Assembly (NCBI GenBank): GCA_004565275.1
Contig: SDOX01000005.1
Location: 666,051-730,050 of the forward strand
From: Nannochloropsis salina CCMP1776
Taxonomy: Eukaryota > Sar > Eustigmatophyceae > Eustigmatales > Monodopsidaceae
DNA length: 64,000 nt
Direction of reading: 5' to 3'
This document shows positions 45,598 through 56,233 of the stretch, piece after piece (within the stretch, counting starts at the first letter, position 1; the number at the start of each line of letters is the position of its first letter). A model generated the notes under the pieces. It searched no databases and was not told the origin of the DNA. It saw only the letters and a list, made by a program, of their open reading frames with translations. A program made the translations under genes and the position numbers.

Positions 45598-47206
45598 CTA
45601 CCTGGACGCGGCTATCAGACCGCAAGAGGTGGCGGTCAGGCCAAAGGCCGCCGCCAACACGCCCAGGTTCCGCCTCCCCCTGATCTCCCCGAAGACCACA
45701 ACGCCCCAGAGGGAGGCGACCAGCCCCGGCGTGGCGGTAATGATGGGGAAGGTGACGGCCAGAGAGGTGAGGCGCTGGTTGGCGACAAACCAGGCGACCA
45801 TGGCGACCGCCCAGACGAGGCCCGCGAGGAAGGCGGGGAGCAGGGCGGCGGGGTAGAGCTCGAAGGGCCTGAAGGCAGTGGGGGGAAAGCCCGAGGGGCC
45901 CTTCTTGCCTCCACGGCGGGAGTAGGCGCCTGCCAGGGCGTGGAGGAGGAGGGCGAGAAGGAAAAAGCTGGACGAGGCCAAGAATATCCCGGAAAAGTGC
46001 GCGAAGACGAAGTCAAGCATTTGCAGGTCTTGATATCTGGCGAAAGAGGAGTCAGGCTCGGCGGCGCGGTCCATGATGTGGTAGGAGGGGTTGAAGGAGG
46101 CGCCGAAGAAGAGGCCGGCCAGGAGGGCCGCCGAGGCCCCAAGGAAGACGCGGAGAGGCCCGGTGACGGAGGGAAGGAATGCGTCCGCTGGGCAAGGTCA
46201 AAAAGGAGAAGGGACAGGGGGGTGTAAGGGGCGGATCGTGGTCAGAGTTCCCGGATATGCGAAGGAGAGAGACCCCCAAGGGGAAAATTTTATTGACTCG
46301 CGCGGGCCAGGTATTTCCCGCCCGCCTACCTCCGTGCTCATCGCGCCCGTACCCTGTGAGCCCCCGCCCGCCGCTCGCGCCGCTGAGGACCCCCTCTTCG
46401 TCATCCCCCTCCTCGTCCCTCTCGATCAGGAGGCTACTGCGAAGCGCTGGGCTCGCCAACCTGTGGGGCATCCTCTTCCTGCGATGGGCTCTCCGAGACG
46501 AGGCGGAAGAGGCATCGCGCGTGGGCTCGGTCGGCTTGACGACGAGATAGACGAGGAGGGCGAGCAGAGCCGTCGCCGCCCCGGCGTAGTTCAAAACAGG
46601 CTTGGAGACTTGCTGCTTTTCCACGCCCAGGATACCGAAGGTGCTCGAGGCCCACCCCACGCACATGTTGCTAATGCCCCAGATCAGCAGTGAGAGGCCG
46701 AGGCCTATGAGCTTGATGGCCGGGACGGAGAGGAGGTTCCCCGTGCTCCATAAGACGCCCCCCAGGAGAGCAAGAGGAGGCGTGGAGGGGAAGCCGCGAT
46801 AGACTCCCACCCCTAGACCCACTAGCCACACAGCCCAACAGAAAAAGAATTGGAACGCTATCCCATTCCCTGTCTCACACCTGTGATGTCATACAATACA
46901 AAAATGAGGACGCGGGAATGACAGTAAAAAATAAGTCTTCCCTAAAGCTATGGTCCATATAAGTGCACAGCTGCCATCGCGCAGTCATGAATTGCACCCA
47001 TGATTAAAAAGTTCCCAACAAGTACCGCTGTTCTGCTCGGACAGGTGGCCCCAGCCAGTTTAGCCTGGAATCGCTTGCCTCATGGCCCATCCGTGGCGGG
47101 ATGCTGGCAACTTTCACACTTACTTCTTCACTGGAATGTAATTGGATCCGAAACCCAAAGCTGCGACAAGTATGGCTAGGTAGCCAATGGTAGCATCGTT
47201 TGCCAT
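45598..47206 (-). CDS. TMEM144-like multispan transporter
   Basis: Exons 47206..47124, 46880..46330 and 46187..45598 close in phase to 407 residues. TMEM144 proteins are ten-span members of the drug/metabolite transporter group, related to sugar transporters; the substrate is unknown. Exon 1 encodes the first span and the motif GFGSNYIPVKK. Exon 2 continues ETGNGIAFQFFF and carries LALLGGVLWSTGNLLSVPAIK, IGLGLSLLIWGISN and WASSTFGILGVEKQ. Exon 3 opens with the next span (VFLGASAALLAGLFFGASFN), then DFVFAHFSGIF and WGVVVFGEIRGRRNL. The cytosolic loop between spans 4 and 5 is long, acidic and Ser/Arg-rich. The intron after 46330 removes a stretch that reads open but is Pro/Arg-rich and not membrane-like. 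The splice sites (GTAAGT, GTAGGC, GCCCAG) are good. Confidence 0.88.
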
Positions 47207-48383
47207 CTCTTCACGCACTTGCGATCATCAAGTACCCACTTTCTGAAGTCCGAGTAGAGGGGTGTTGATGGCGACCTCTTTTTTTTAAACACCTTGTTTC
47301 AAATGAAAAGGGGAGGAGGAAACATGACTTAGACCGCGTCAAGGACCAAAAAAGTTGAAACACGTCATCCTTTACAAAGGAATTTTCTGCGGGGCTTGCT
47401 CAAGGTTTGAAACGCACATGTCCATGTAGTCATGGTGGCGCCACAAGAAGAATGCCGCCAAGGCGAGATACGAGGAGAGATGGGGCGGCTTGGGAACACT
47501 CGATTTTCAGTATATGCTGTGCTGACGTCAATAACAAAAATTTTAAGGGTTGATGATATGCAAAGATTAAACAAATCTCTTGTCTCAACATTCCTTTGAC
47601 CACTTCAGGTCTGTGAGTTTTGGAAAAGCACATCATCGCACCCAACAGGTCAACTATCACTTGGAGGCTGGCAAACATGCCTGAGTGCGAATGAAAAATC
47701 TTTACGGCTCAGACAACGAGAGCGCCATTTCTCTTAAAAGGAATTGTATGAGAATTACGCTTGTAACGACGCAAAGAAGTAGGTCTGAAATGAATCATCT
47801 TGTGCATGTGGAACAAAGAGATCGACGCCCTCAGAGAAATTGAGTTTGCCTCGACGGAAGCAATTGTACTTTGCGAGTGACTACAAAAACCTTGCCATAA
47901 ATATCATGCCTGTGACTTAAGAATTTCGTAGAACCTAAAAATGCTTTGTGGCTGAATAGTGATCCTCATTTCCGAGTTTCTGCCAAGATATGTTCCCAGA
48001 CGAGGCGAAACAGAGGATGACTTTCGGAACAATTCTTGCCCTGTCTCCTCTTGCTTTCCTGCGCATTAAACTCCAATCACATTTTAATCCGTGACTTTTG
48101 ACCTGAAGAGGAAGCGACCGTTCTGATCAGCCAACTGACATTCGCATCGGACTTCCACCTACTTCTCCTTTGAAGAAGCGAGTGCTGCGTTGGCGTCACT
48201 GTGTCGTCCATTGTGGTTGATAACGAAATTACTTCAGACTTTGAAATAAGGATTGATTATCTCGTGACTGTTAAGACATGGCCTTCAAAAGGCTCTTGAG
48301 GTATTCTGTTTTGTCACAGATAAAAAAAACAGACTATCTCTGTGATCCTCTTAGAGCATGTGACTGTCATTCCTCTTGCCAGC
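47207..48383. other. Long spacer, no established gene
   Basis: About 1.2 kb between the TMEM144-like start and the proteasome-like stop. No long frame resembles protein. A 34-codon plus-strand frame, 47990..48094, encodes a short charged head and a hydrophobic stretch (FGTILALSPLAFLRIKL) and could be a microprotein. A minus-strand frame near 47,800 gives a 32-residue basic peptide. Neither can be confirmed. Confidence 0.35.
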
Positions 48384-49660
48384 TCACCTTCTATTGACAA
48401 GCTCGAGTATCCCTTCCATCGGTGATATGGACTCCCATAGTGCCACACCCTCACTGGAAACCAGGGCAACGTCCACTCCCACGCGCGCTCGATCTTCCTT
48501 CTCTTCGCGCGCCGCCCCAGTCTCCTCGCTCCCGTCCTGCTGACTTCTTTCCACCTCGGTTTTATCCTCCTTCCCATTGTTTACATCCTCTCCTCTAACA
48601 CCGCCGTTTTTCAACAGAGCCCGGCAGCAGTCGAGGGAAAGCTTCAAAGCGTCTCGAAGATCCATGTCGGGCTCGTACTTTTCCTCCAGGACGGTCATGG
48701 CTGTCTCCGCGCCCCGCCCAATGGCGCAGGCCTTCCAAAGAGTGAAAGTGCCCGAAGGATCTGTTTTATAAATGCGCGGGAAAAGCTGTTTGTTGCTCTT
48801 GGTGGAGGGGTCTGGGGTCTCCTCTAGCAACCCTGCAATAAGGATACTGGATCCGTACGGGCGGCGCCGTCCTTGCATTGTGGCTTCCTGCTGCTTGGCG
48901 GCAATTACTTCCACAACCTCAGCCACAGGAATGTCCTCTCCAAAACGGTTATCATGATCAGCTGCGGCTTGTTGGGCGGCGAGGAGAAGTGTGCGACTGT
49001 CTTGTCTAAGGCCTACGTGACTCAGACATATGCCTTTAGTCAACCGCCAGAGCTTCGGAAGACCGCCTCCCTCAACAAGGGATAGAGGCTGTCTTTCACT
49101 TGGTGACCGCGAGGGAGAGTTATTAACAATGAAAAAAGGATAAGACAGAGTGTCGGGATTACGCCTGTGGTCCTCTCCATATGAGGTGCGTCATCTTCCA
49201 CTGATGTCCCTCACGTCAGGCACTCTTTCTTGACAATTAACCCCCTCCACAACACCTCTACGCCAATGAAATTATTTCGTAATCCTCTCGTTCAATTTGA
49301 CAGGCTCAATTTGACTCAGATAATGTTACTGGCCTCTGTGGGCACTCCGCCCTTATGCCATACTCACCTCGGCGCAACCAACAGTATCGCCTCTCCGAGA
49401 GAGAGTGCGATGAGAGGAGCCCCTCTTGACACAGCTCGAGCAGCAGCATCACTTTGAGGCAAATGACCCTTGGCATCAAAGCGTGTTAGAGGACTGATAG
49501 GGCTAAAGCTTTCGGCGAAAGTTCCAGATGACCATATTAAGTTGACGAGGACAAGGGGGAGGACCTTGGGGAGGTTAATCGAGATGCCGTAGATCTCGAG
49601 CCTCGTGAGCATCCCCGACGCCGGCGTCAGCACTTCCGAAGATGTTGCTATCCTTCTCAT
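48384..49660 (-). CDS. Divergent 20S proteasome alpha-like subunit with N-terminal signal peptide
   Basis: Exons 49660..49368 and 49092..48384 give 333 residues (an acceptor six bases earlier fits equally). The alpha-subunit fold is recognisable: SPLTRFDAKGHLPQSDAAAR resembles the family's FSPDGRxxQVEYAxxA, followed by RGAPLIALSLGEAILLVAP, LRQDSRTLLLAAQQAAADH, RRRPYGSSILIAGLL, IYKTDPSGTFTLWKACAIGRG and YEPDMDLRDALKLSLDC. Two things are odd. The N-terminal YD..FSPDGR block is strongly altered, and in front of it stands a membrane-type leader (LPKVLPLVLVNLIWSSGTFA) ending AES|FSP, like a secretory signal peptide with a Phe just after the cut. A charged insert (about 45 residues, Glu/Lys-rich) interrupts the C-terminal part. 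The first Met is at 49660. It may work outside the cytosol. Confidence 0.72.
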
Positions 49661-50025
49661 ATTTGTGTGCAGAGGAATTCAATACCACATGTAAAGCGAA
49701 GGATCAAGGAAAAATTGGACAGACTTTGAAAAAAGGGAGGCAACGGATAGCGAGAGCTCCCGCTCCCGTGGGAGCCGACCTGGCGAGCTGAGGCGAGCAC
49801 TTCCAAAGCACCCAAATACACTGGTACCCTCCAGAGCAACACGGCGCCACGAGCTTTTCATCGTTTCGCGCGTATTCTTATATGGAAATTTATATCTTCG
49901 AGGAGACTGACTTCTTCCTCGGATAGGAAGGCCGGGCAGTCACATGAAGTCACTGATCTTCAGTTTTTACGCGCTGCCATCTCCATAATTCCAGGGAAGC
50001 AGCCTTCCCGTCGGTCGTTGAATTT
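49661..50025. other. Divergent spacer
   Basis: Between the proteasome-like start and the small plus-strand gene. Two overlapping minus-strand frames of about 60 codons are present, neither protein-like. An AATTCCAG before 49,994 could be an acceptor for a longer first exon of the gene at 50026. Confidence 0.4.
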
Positions 50026-50637
50026 ATGTATGAAACTCAACAAGACTTAGGAGATCTGCTTGATGACTTAGAGCGGGCTCTTGCGGTACGTATTTCGCCC
50101 TGCACTGGCCAGATTTAAGACGCACATGTCGTTTTCCTCTTGCTTAGTGTGAAACTTTCGAAATGTTGCGGTAAGAACATGATTTTTTTTGGATTACTAG
50201 CGCATGGCAATGTACTGTACTTATTTGTCTCTGGAGCGTAGCCCGTTCTATCCCTCTGATTTTCATTACGTTCCTCATTTCTCAGCGTAAATGTATGACG
50301 CAAAGTTCTGCATGACAAACGTCTTGTTATGCTTTAGAAACTCTTGAAAAAGCCTCATCTTGATCGGACTTTAAGCCCTACCTTGGTCTGGAGGTCATAT
50401 AGCTCCTGACAGTTGTATACGTCTTTTCATGCACTTTTACAGAAAACGTACGAGACTATGAATTCATTGATTTCAGCGAGCAAGCCTACCAAGGGTGCGG
50501 TAGAGGATTTGGCCGCATATTCCTTTAAGTTCAATCTTTCTCTCCATAACCTGCAGCTTGCGACATCTGACTTTGCATCCGCAGCAAATGTCAAGACTAC
50601 TGAGCCTGACAGTATGGAGAAAAGCGATAGTTCATAA
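50026..50637 (+). CDS. Small helical protein, unrecognised
   Basis: Exons 50026..50085 and 50443..50637 join in phase (GTACGT donor, TTTTACAG acceptor) to 84 residues. Both halves look helical and amphipathic: TQQDLGDLLDDLERALA|KTYETMNSLISA and AVEDLAAYSFKFNLSLHNLQ. The tail is acidic (EPDSMEKSDSS). Size and coiled-coil character fit a subunit of a larger assembly such as a Mediator, BLOC or kinetochore small subunit, but I cannot assign it to any. The in-frame sequence upstream of the ATG is also open for a few codons, so the N-terminus may be longer. Confidence 0.55.
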
Positions 50638-51624
50638 TCAAAGATGAGCCAGCCACGAAGCTACTGGAGAATTCTGTAAGAAAAATGTTTAAAAGTTGCA
50701 AATTCTAAGAGTGAAGTGATATCTTTTTTTAATGGGGTGTAGAGGTGAAGTCTAGCCTCGTAGGGGAAAACAGGATTCTGTGTCTTCCATTCTACACCTT
50801 GATAAAGCGAAGAATTCCGACAAAACCAAAGAGATTGTTCTAGTTTAAGGTTTGTAAGCGTACAACTATGAACTTCTTCTCTTTGTAGGCCTGTGTGGTC
50901 GTATGCATACGATTCATGAAGTGAATCAGTATCGCTGGATTTTGCTTAGGAGTAAAGCACGACTAAGAAAATATGCTGCCTGGCAGGCATCCTGAGACAT
51001 GAGGCAAGCGACGTAGCAATTGAATTTTTATTCAAGCCAGGGCATCTGTATGACTCTGTTAGGAACCAATGAGCTTTAAAAAAAATCGTTGCGCGTTCTG
51101 TAGTTTTAATTCTCCGCCTTGGGGTGCGGGGCCATTTCGGAAAAGGCTCTTTGGACGGAGATGGCAGCATGTGTCCCTTCTCCAAATTGGTCCGTGTGTG
51201 GTAGCTGAAATACTGCTTTAAAATTCTGCTCGGCCATCCTGCCTTCGAATTCACTCCTTTCGAGCTGTCGGGTTCCTCACGAGGCCTCCGGGAGCGGATT
51301 GCGCAGAAAGGCGACCCGGAGACACAAAGACCATACACCGATTTAACTGCACTGGACGATACGGCATGGCGACGACGATGGCCAAGCATTGCTACGTGAT
51401 TATTCGCCTTGCCATTCAGTGAGAAATGATTATATATGTGGGACGGTCTTTGCATGGGAAGAGGGCATGAAAACAACATGGCCTGGCGGGATGGAGCCTC
51501 ACACCTGTGTATGCGTTCGATCCACAAGCAACTCACCATATGCGTCGGGGCCTGTCTCCAATCTGCTTTAGGCTACTTTTCTCTAATTTAGCCTATTTTA
51601 TACAGACAGAGACATACAGGGATC
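50638..51624. other. No established gene
   Basis: About 1 kb. The longest frame is 197 codons on the minus strand (50946..51539), with a Cys/His/Arg/Ser-rich mix and no family likeness; I treat it as chance. Just after the previous stop, ATG at 50644 starts MSQPRSYWRIL before a GTAAGA donor, which might be a tiny first exon, but no good partner exon was found. Confidence 0.4.
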
Positions 51625-53022
51625 ATGGGAGACTCATGGGAAGATGATGACTTCACCCCAGTGGTGCCTCAAGCAGTGGTGCTGCCAACCAAGACATCCT
51701 GGGACGATGAGGATCTGGTAGGTCGTCCGCTACCCTTGAAGTGCTGCCCCCTAGTGTACTCATGCGCCCTTCGACGATTTTCGTCGAAAGTTTGGCTTGT
51801 GAAATGATTTGGAATGCTATAAGCTTGTGCAAGGAAGAAAGTTGACTTGTACATATCTTGCGTATGCTTCAGCTAGGCTTTGATCCAGTTTTTACGAAGA
51901 AGGGCGCAAAGGCAAAGTTTTTTTGCGCGTAAATGCGCACTATATTGGCCGAAGATGCATGCATGTGTCGTTAATATACGAAGAGAGTGGGAAGCTCGCT
52001 CACCGGTCGCTCAGAGCCATCATTTTCGGTTCCCTTTTCCGACATGGCATCACAGCCAGAGGACCCGAACGCGGGCAAGACACCGGAGGAAATCGCAGCC
52101 GAGGCCGAGCGGCGGAGAAAGGCGGAAGAGGCTCGACAGGCGAGGGCACGAAAAAACGCGGAGCGAGCAGAATTGCGGCGGCAGGCGGAGGAGGAAGCGG
52201 AGCGGATGGCCAAAGAGACACCGGAGGAGCGCGCCCTGCGGGAGCGCCAGGCTGTGGAGAAGGCGGACTACGCCATGGCCGACGAGCTCTTCGGGGCCCC
52301 CGGCCAGCCCAGCAGTCGGCCCTTGTCCTCCCTCTCTCTCTCTTCCTCTACCTCCTCCGTGGGCGCAGGCAAGGTGAGCGAGAGGGCCCGAGGCCCCGGC
52401 ATGAGCGTGGAGGCCGCGCTGTGTGCTCACCTCCCCTTCCCCCTCCCCAGGCGCCCAGCGCACCGACAGTCCTCAAAGCTCCCGGGGACTTTACGGCCCT
52501 GGCCAAGAGCCTGGGTCCTCAATTCAAGAAGGCGGCCAGCAGCAAGGACGTGACCGGCTTCGTATCGGAGCTGTTGGCCCGCGGGGGGAAGGATCCTGTG
52601 GGGGTGGAGGACTTGAATGAGCTGATCAAAGGTCTGCAGGCGCTGGCCGTGGAGAAGCAACGGCTTGCGGACGCGAACCGCAATAAGATCGGGGCGAAGC
52701 AGAAGGCGCTGGCGGCGAAGAAGAAGGAGCACAAGGCAAAGAGCGCGCAGCACAAGGAGGTGTTCGGCGCCGACTTCGACGAGGACGACCCCGACATGGA
52801 CCAGTACTACGCCATGGAGGACGTGCGTGGGGCCGGGAGGCCTGGGTATCGGGAGGGGGTCTGGGGTTTGGTTCGTGCGCGCCTCTTTTAGTCCGTTCTC
52901 TCACACGCGGCGTGTTTCCCCGACCTCGGGACGCGGCTCCGAGCACCTTGCCATCTCACGGCGGGCTGTGGCCTACCGCCTTTCCTCCCTACCTTCCCCC
53001 CACTCCACAGGAATTCATGTAA
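51625..53022 (+). CDS. EIF3J: Translation initiation factor eIF3 subunit J
   Basis: Four exons, 51625..51717, 52056..52373, 52451..52822 and 53011..53022, close in phase to 264 residues. eIF3j binds the 40S decoding centre and helps eIF3 recruit and recycle. Exon 1 is the acidic Trp-containing start (GDSWEDDDFTPV, SWDDEDL). Exon 2 is a highly charged helix (EAERRRKAEEARQARARKNA). Exon 3 has the family core DFTALAKSLGPQFKK, SELLARG, VEDLNELIKGLQALAVEKQ and an Asp-rich end. Exon 4 is only 12 bases, GAA TTC ATG TAA, giving Glu-Phe-Met-stop, which recreates the DDFM-like end of animal eIF3j. The region before exon 4 has a clear pyrimidine tract and CACAG. Missing that exon would leave a wrong C-terminus. 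Confidence 0.9.
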
Positions 53023-53330
53023 GGGCACTGTAACCCCGGTTCGGCTTGACGAAGGCTTGGAGCGCCCTTTCGGTGGGATAGAATGGATGCTTTACCGCTG
53101 CGCTTCGGCTGAGGGAAAGAGAAATGCGAGCGGGGATCGGGGTCCTAGAAACGAAGAAAGGAGAACTAGTTCCTGGCCAAAGAAAAAGAAGACAGATACC
53201 CTCTCTAGGCCTAGGCCCCATTACTTTTTTTGGCTGTTTCTTATACCTGCACTCGTGCTTCTCTAGTCTTTCGAGACCTTACCTGATCTTCCTCCCTCCA
53301 TCGCCCCCCGGCCCCCCCATCCGAGCTACC
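53023..53330. other. Convergent 3' spacer
   Basis: Between the eIF3j stop and the stop of the RGG-rich gene. No gene seen; C-rich runs near 53,300. Confidence 0.45.
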
Positions 53331-54416
53331 CTAGCAAACGTTACTCGCGTCCTCCGTCCGCACCCACTTGTTCGACCCCGCCCACCGATTTACGCCCCGC
53401 CCTCTCCCCCTCCCGCGGCCCCCCCGGACAGCCGCCGCCCCCCCCCCCTCCCCTGCCTCGCGCTTTCCGAGCAGACCCGGGCCCGTCGGGACAGGTGGTG
53501 GCGGGACCAAGACGATGTCCTCGCGCGTCACGTCTCGCGGGAGTCTGGTCAAAAGCGCCTGGATCTTGGGCCACTCCCGCGAGGCGAAGGCTGAGACCGT
53601 CATGCCCTCCGCGAATGCCTGCGACCAGCTGCCCTTCCGGACCCTCCACAACCCCTGAGCTTGCCCCTCCTCTGCCCCTCCCTCCTCAACGACTTCCATT
53701 CCCAACAGAGACACCACCACATTCAGGCCCAGCAGGGTTTCTCTGGACCGGGGCCGCCCCCCCGCATTGAGCCTCAAAGTCCCCGCCGCCGTGATGAGAA
53801 GCAGCTCTTGATGCTGATGCTCCACACGCAGCTCCTTCCCGTCTGCCGACCACACGTAGAATAACCTGACACTGCCGGGTTTTCGGGGGCCCGGCGCAGA
53901 CCGCACGACAAACTGCTGCCCTGGCTGGGCTGGAGGCCGCCGAGGGGCCCCGTCCTGCCAGGGGGGCCTCCCTCGTCCGCCGGGAAGAGCGGCGTTCCTG
54001 AACTCCACAAATCCGGGCGGCATCGGATGCATGAGGGGATGGGGTGCAAAGGCAGAGGGGTGCCCGAAATCAAGTACAGGACCTTCATGCCCGAATCCAT
54101 CCCCCGGCCTCTGCCAGCCTGGTCCCCCCACGACAGTGTAAGAATAAGGGGGATCTCCTCCTCGACCGCCAGTGCCACGGCCAAAAGAGCCCCTCATTCT
54201 TCTTCCTCTCCCAATTGCTTCTCGAATGAATGGCTGAGCATTCCCTCGGCCCCCTTCCCTTCCTCGCCCGCCACCTCGAAACGCACGGCCGCCTCTATCT
54301 TCTCGACGGGGACCATTGCGATGATGCCTGTCTCCCGGCGCCTCATCCTCTGGAGTGATCAAATCATCCAGGTCTTTGCTAAGCTTTTCTTGAATCTCCT
54401 CTGGTGTCGCTGGCAT
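53331..54416 (-). CDS. RGG-rich RNA-binding protein, mRNA-export-adaptor-like
   Basis: One exon, 361 residues from the ATG at 54416; the frame is open further upstream but that part is not protein-like. The N-terminus, PEEIQEKLSKDLDDLI, resembles the UAP56-binding motif (consensus about LDxSLDDII) of the export adaptors ALYREF and UIF. An Arg-Gly-rich block follows (GGRAFRGGGRGREGGRG, GRGRRMRGSFGRGTGGRGG), then a His/Pro-rich linker. The C-terminal half looks folded: RLFYVWSADGKELRVEHQHQ, LLLITAAGTLRLNAGG, TLLGLNVVVSLLGMEVVE, with GLWRVRKGSWSQAFAEGM. It ends in another RGG box. Such adaptors couple spliced mRNA to the helicase UAP56 and the export receptor. The role is inferred from motif and composition only; there is no RRM. 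Confidence 0.6.
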   Translation of the reverse strand: MPATPEEIQEKLSKDLDDLITPEDEAPGDRHHRNGPRREDRGGRAFRGGGRGREGGRGNAQPFIREAIGRGRRMRGSFGRGTGGRGGDPPYSYTVVGGPGWQRPGDGFGHEGPVLDFGHPSAFAPHPLMHPMPPGFVEFRNAALPGGRGRPPWQDGAPRRPPAQPGQQFVVRSAPGPRKPGSVRLFYVWSADGKELRVEHQHQELLLITAAGTLRLNAGGRPRSRETLLGLNVVVSLLGMEVVEEGGAEEGQAQGLWRVRKGSWSQAFAEGMTVSAFASREWPKIQALLTRLPRDVTREDIVLVPPPPVPTGPGLLGKREAGEGGGAAAVRGGRGRGRGRGVNRWAGSNKWVRTEDASNVC

Positions 54417-54889
54417 CGTGTCGATCTGCGATAATTTTATGATTGTGTGCGGAAAGGACAACGGAATAAAAAGATGCTCATCGTCTGCTTTGTGGAAAGG
54501 GGCATTGGTACACTCATGCTTCTCGCGGGACAATCAACATGTTGCCGCACGCTCACATGCAGGTGCGTAGCCATATCGAAAACGTCTTATCGAGAACCCG
54601 CGACACGGTGTGACTGGTCGCACTCGCAAACCGTGGGCGGGGTGGCTGACCGGGGGCGGGAGGTCGGCTTGCTCTTTCTCGCCATGCCGTCACGCGCATG
54701 ACCTCGGCCTTCCGTAAGGCTTTAAGTCCCAGCAGCCGGCCAACCAGTGGTGCCCACGCCGAGCGGTGGCGAGTAGACCAATTATTGCGGTGTGCAGGCT
54801 ACGGTAACTTTGTTCGAAACAGTGCTCACATCACAGCACCCACTCCAGAGACACGGTAGAAGGAGCGGCGACGGCACGCTAGTAGCCAA
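54417..54889. promoter_or_regulatory. Probable shared promoter, RGG gene and CCDC6-like gene
   Basis: A 473-base spacer between divergent starts with no protein-like frame. Called from position only. Confidence 0.35.
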
Positions 54890-56233
54890 ATGCAGCCGCC
54901 TCTGTCACCCACTTCCACAGCGAGTCCGGTCCAAGACTTGGCATATTGGAAGCAGAAGGCAGTCCAGCTCGAGAATGAGGTGAGGATAGAGCAAATGGAC
55001 AGGGTTCTTGACGGATCTTATTGCTGACATTTGCGCCATACCCTTAGTTGGTAACATTGAAGGAGCGCTCCATCAAAATGTTTTGCCGGACAGAGGCTGA
55101 GGAGGAAGGTATCATCAACAAGCTGATAAACCGCTTGGAAGAGCTCAAGAAAGAGAAGGAGCACCTGGCTGTAGAGGTCGAGCGAGAAGAAGAGGTACAA
55201 GGGGGGGGCGCACGAGCCGAGAGGAGACGGAAGGGACTTTGGTGTTGGATTCGAGCGCTGTCATACCCTCATCCGTGTGTCCTGCTCTTTCGATGTATCA
55301 TCTTATGGCGCATCGTTGCGAAATACTTGAATGCGACCGATTTCAAATGCCTACCTGGCAAGACCACGCGCGTTTAACGCCACTTTCATGTTGAATGTCT
55401 GCTGACAGCTTAAACCAAGCGCATCCCTCGTCTGTGTATACATTGCGAACAGATGATATCCAACACGCTGCAAAAGAAGCTCACTAAATTGCAGCAAGAG
55501 AAAGTAGACCAGGAGAACCAGCTGGAGGCAGAGCAGGAGGCCATCGTCAACAAACTCGGGTACGCCTGTAGCGCCACCGTTCCTTGATTTGCCGTACTGA
55601 CAGCCATCCTTTTGCCCTCGTGGAACAATCACAGTGCGGAGATTTCGAAGCTGCGCAAAGAAAAGGAGACCCTAATGACCGAAATAGAGCGGGAAGAAGA
55701 ACAATTGACCAACAATCTCTCTCGCAAACTGACGAGAGAGCGCGCGGAGAAAGAAGCATTGGAAGCCCGGCTGCTGTCGGAACGGAAGCAAGTGCGTTTG
55801 TGTGAAAATCCGAAGATCTCAGATAGGTTGTTTACATTTGTGCTCTAAACACTTTCTCTCCTTTTGTGCAGGTGCTGGAGTCGAGGGCATTGTTGAAGGA
55901 GGATGCCTGTCTGATAACACAGCTGAAGGCCGCCGTGGAGCCGCTAAAAGACGAGGGCGCCCTAGTGCTTAAGGACAGGGAATCCATTTTACAAGTGCGT
56001 ACATGGGAGGAAACATGTTCCCTTGGAAGACATACTCATGACACGACCTGCTGCACAAAATTCAGGTGTCAGAGCGCCTCATAAATCGCCTCTCGGTAAT
56101 AGCGAGCGCAACGAGCGACAAAGAGGAAGACGAGGAAAGCAAGGAAGGGACAGACAGTATCAGCAGCATCGGAGCCACTGCAGGCGGTGGTAGCAGTCGT
56201 GGCAGCAGCATTGCGGGCGGAAGCGATGTATAA
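54890..56233 (+). CDS. CCDC6-like coiled-coil protein
   Basis: Six exons, 54890..54979, 55048..55194, 55453..55559, 55635..55791, 55872..55994 and 56066..56233, close in phase to 263 residues. The family landmark is a repeating coiled coil: KEHLAVEVEREEE, NKLINRLEELKKEK, MISNTLQKKLTKLQQEKVDQ, QLEAEQEAIVNKLG, LTNNLSRKLTRERAEKEALE. In human CCDC6 the same units appear as EKEALVNTLEQEEEFLTN and NRLSRKLNQL. CCDC6 is linked to the DNA-damage response and PP4 control in animals; its role in algae is unknown. Exon joins fall between heptad units. The C-terminus is Glu/Asp- then Ser/Gly-rich. The protein is shorter than human CCDC6 (about 470) and lacks its Pro-rich tail. Confidence 0.82.

Noticed and set aside
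50946-51539. A 197-codon minus-strand open frame
   Set aside because: Composition rich in Cys, His, Ser and Arg, no domain likeness, no splice context, and low hydrophobic periodicity. Treated as chance.
52000-52463. Long open frames on both strands over the second eIF3j exon
   Set aside because: Mirror images of a Glu/Arg/Ala-rich coiled coil in GC-rich DNA; only one frame continues the eIF3j protein in phase.
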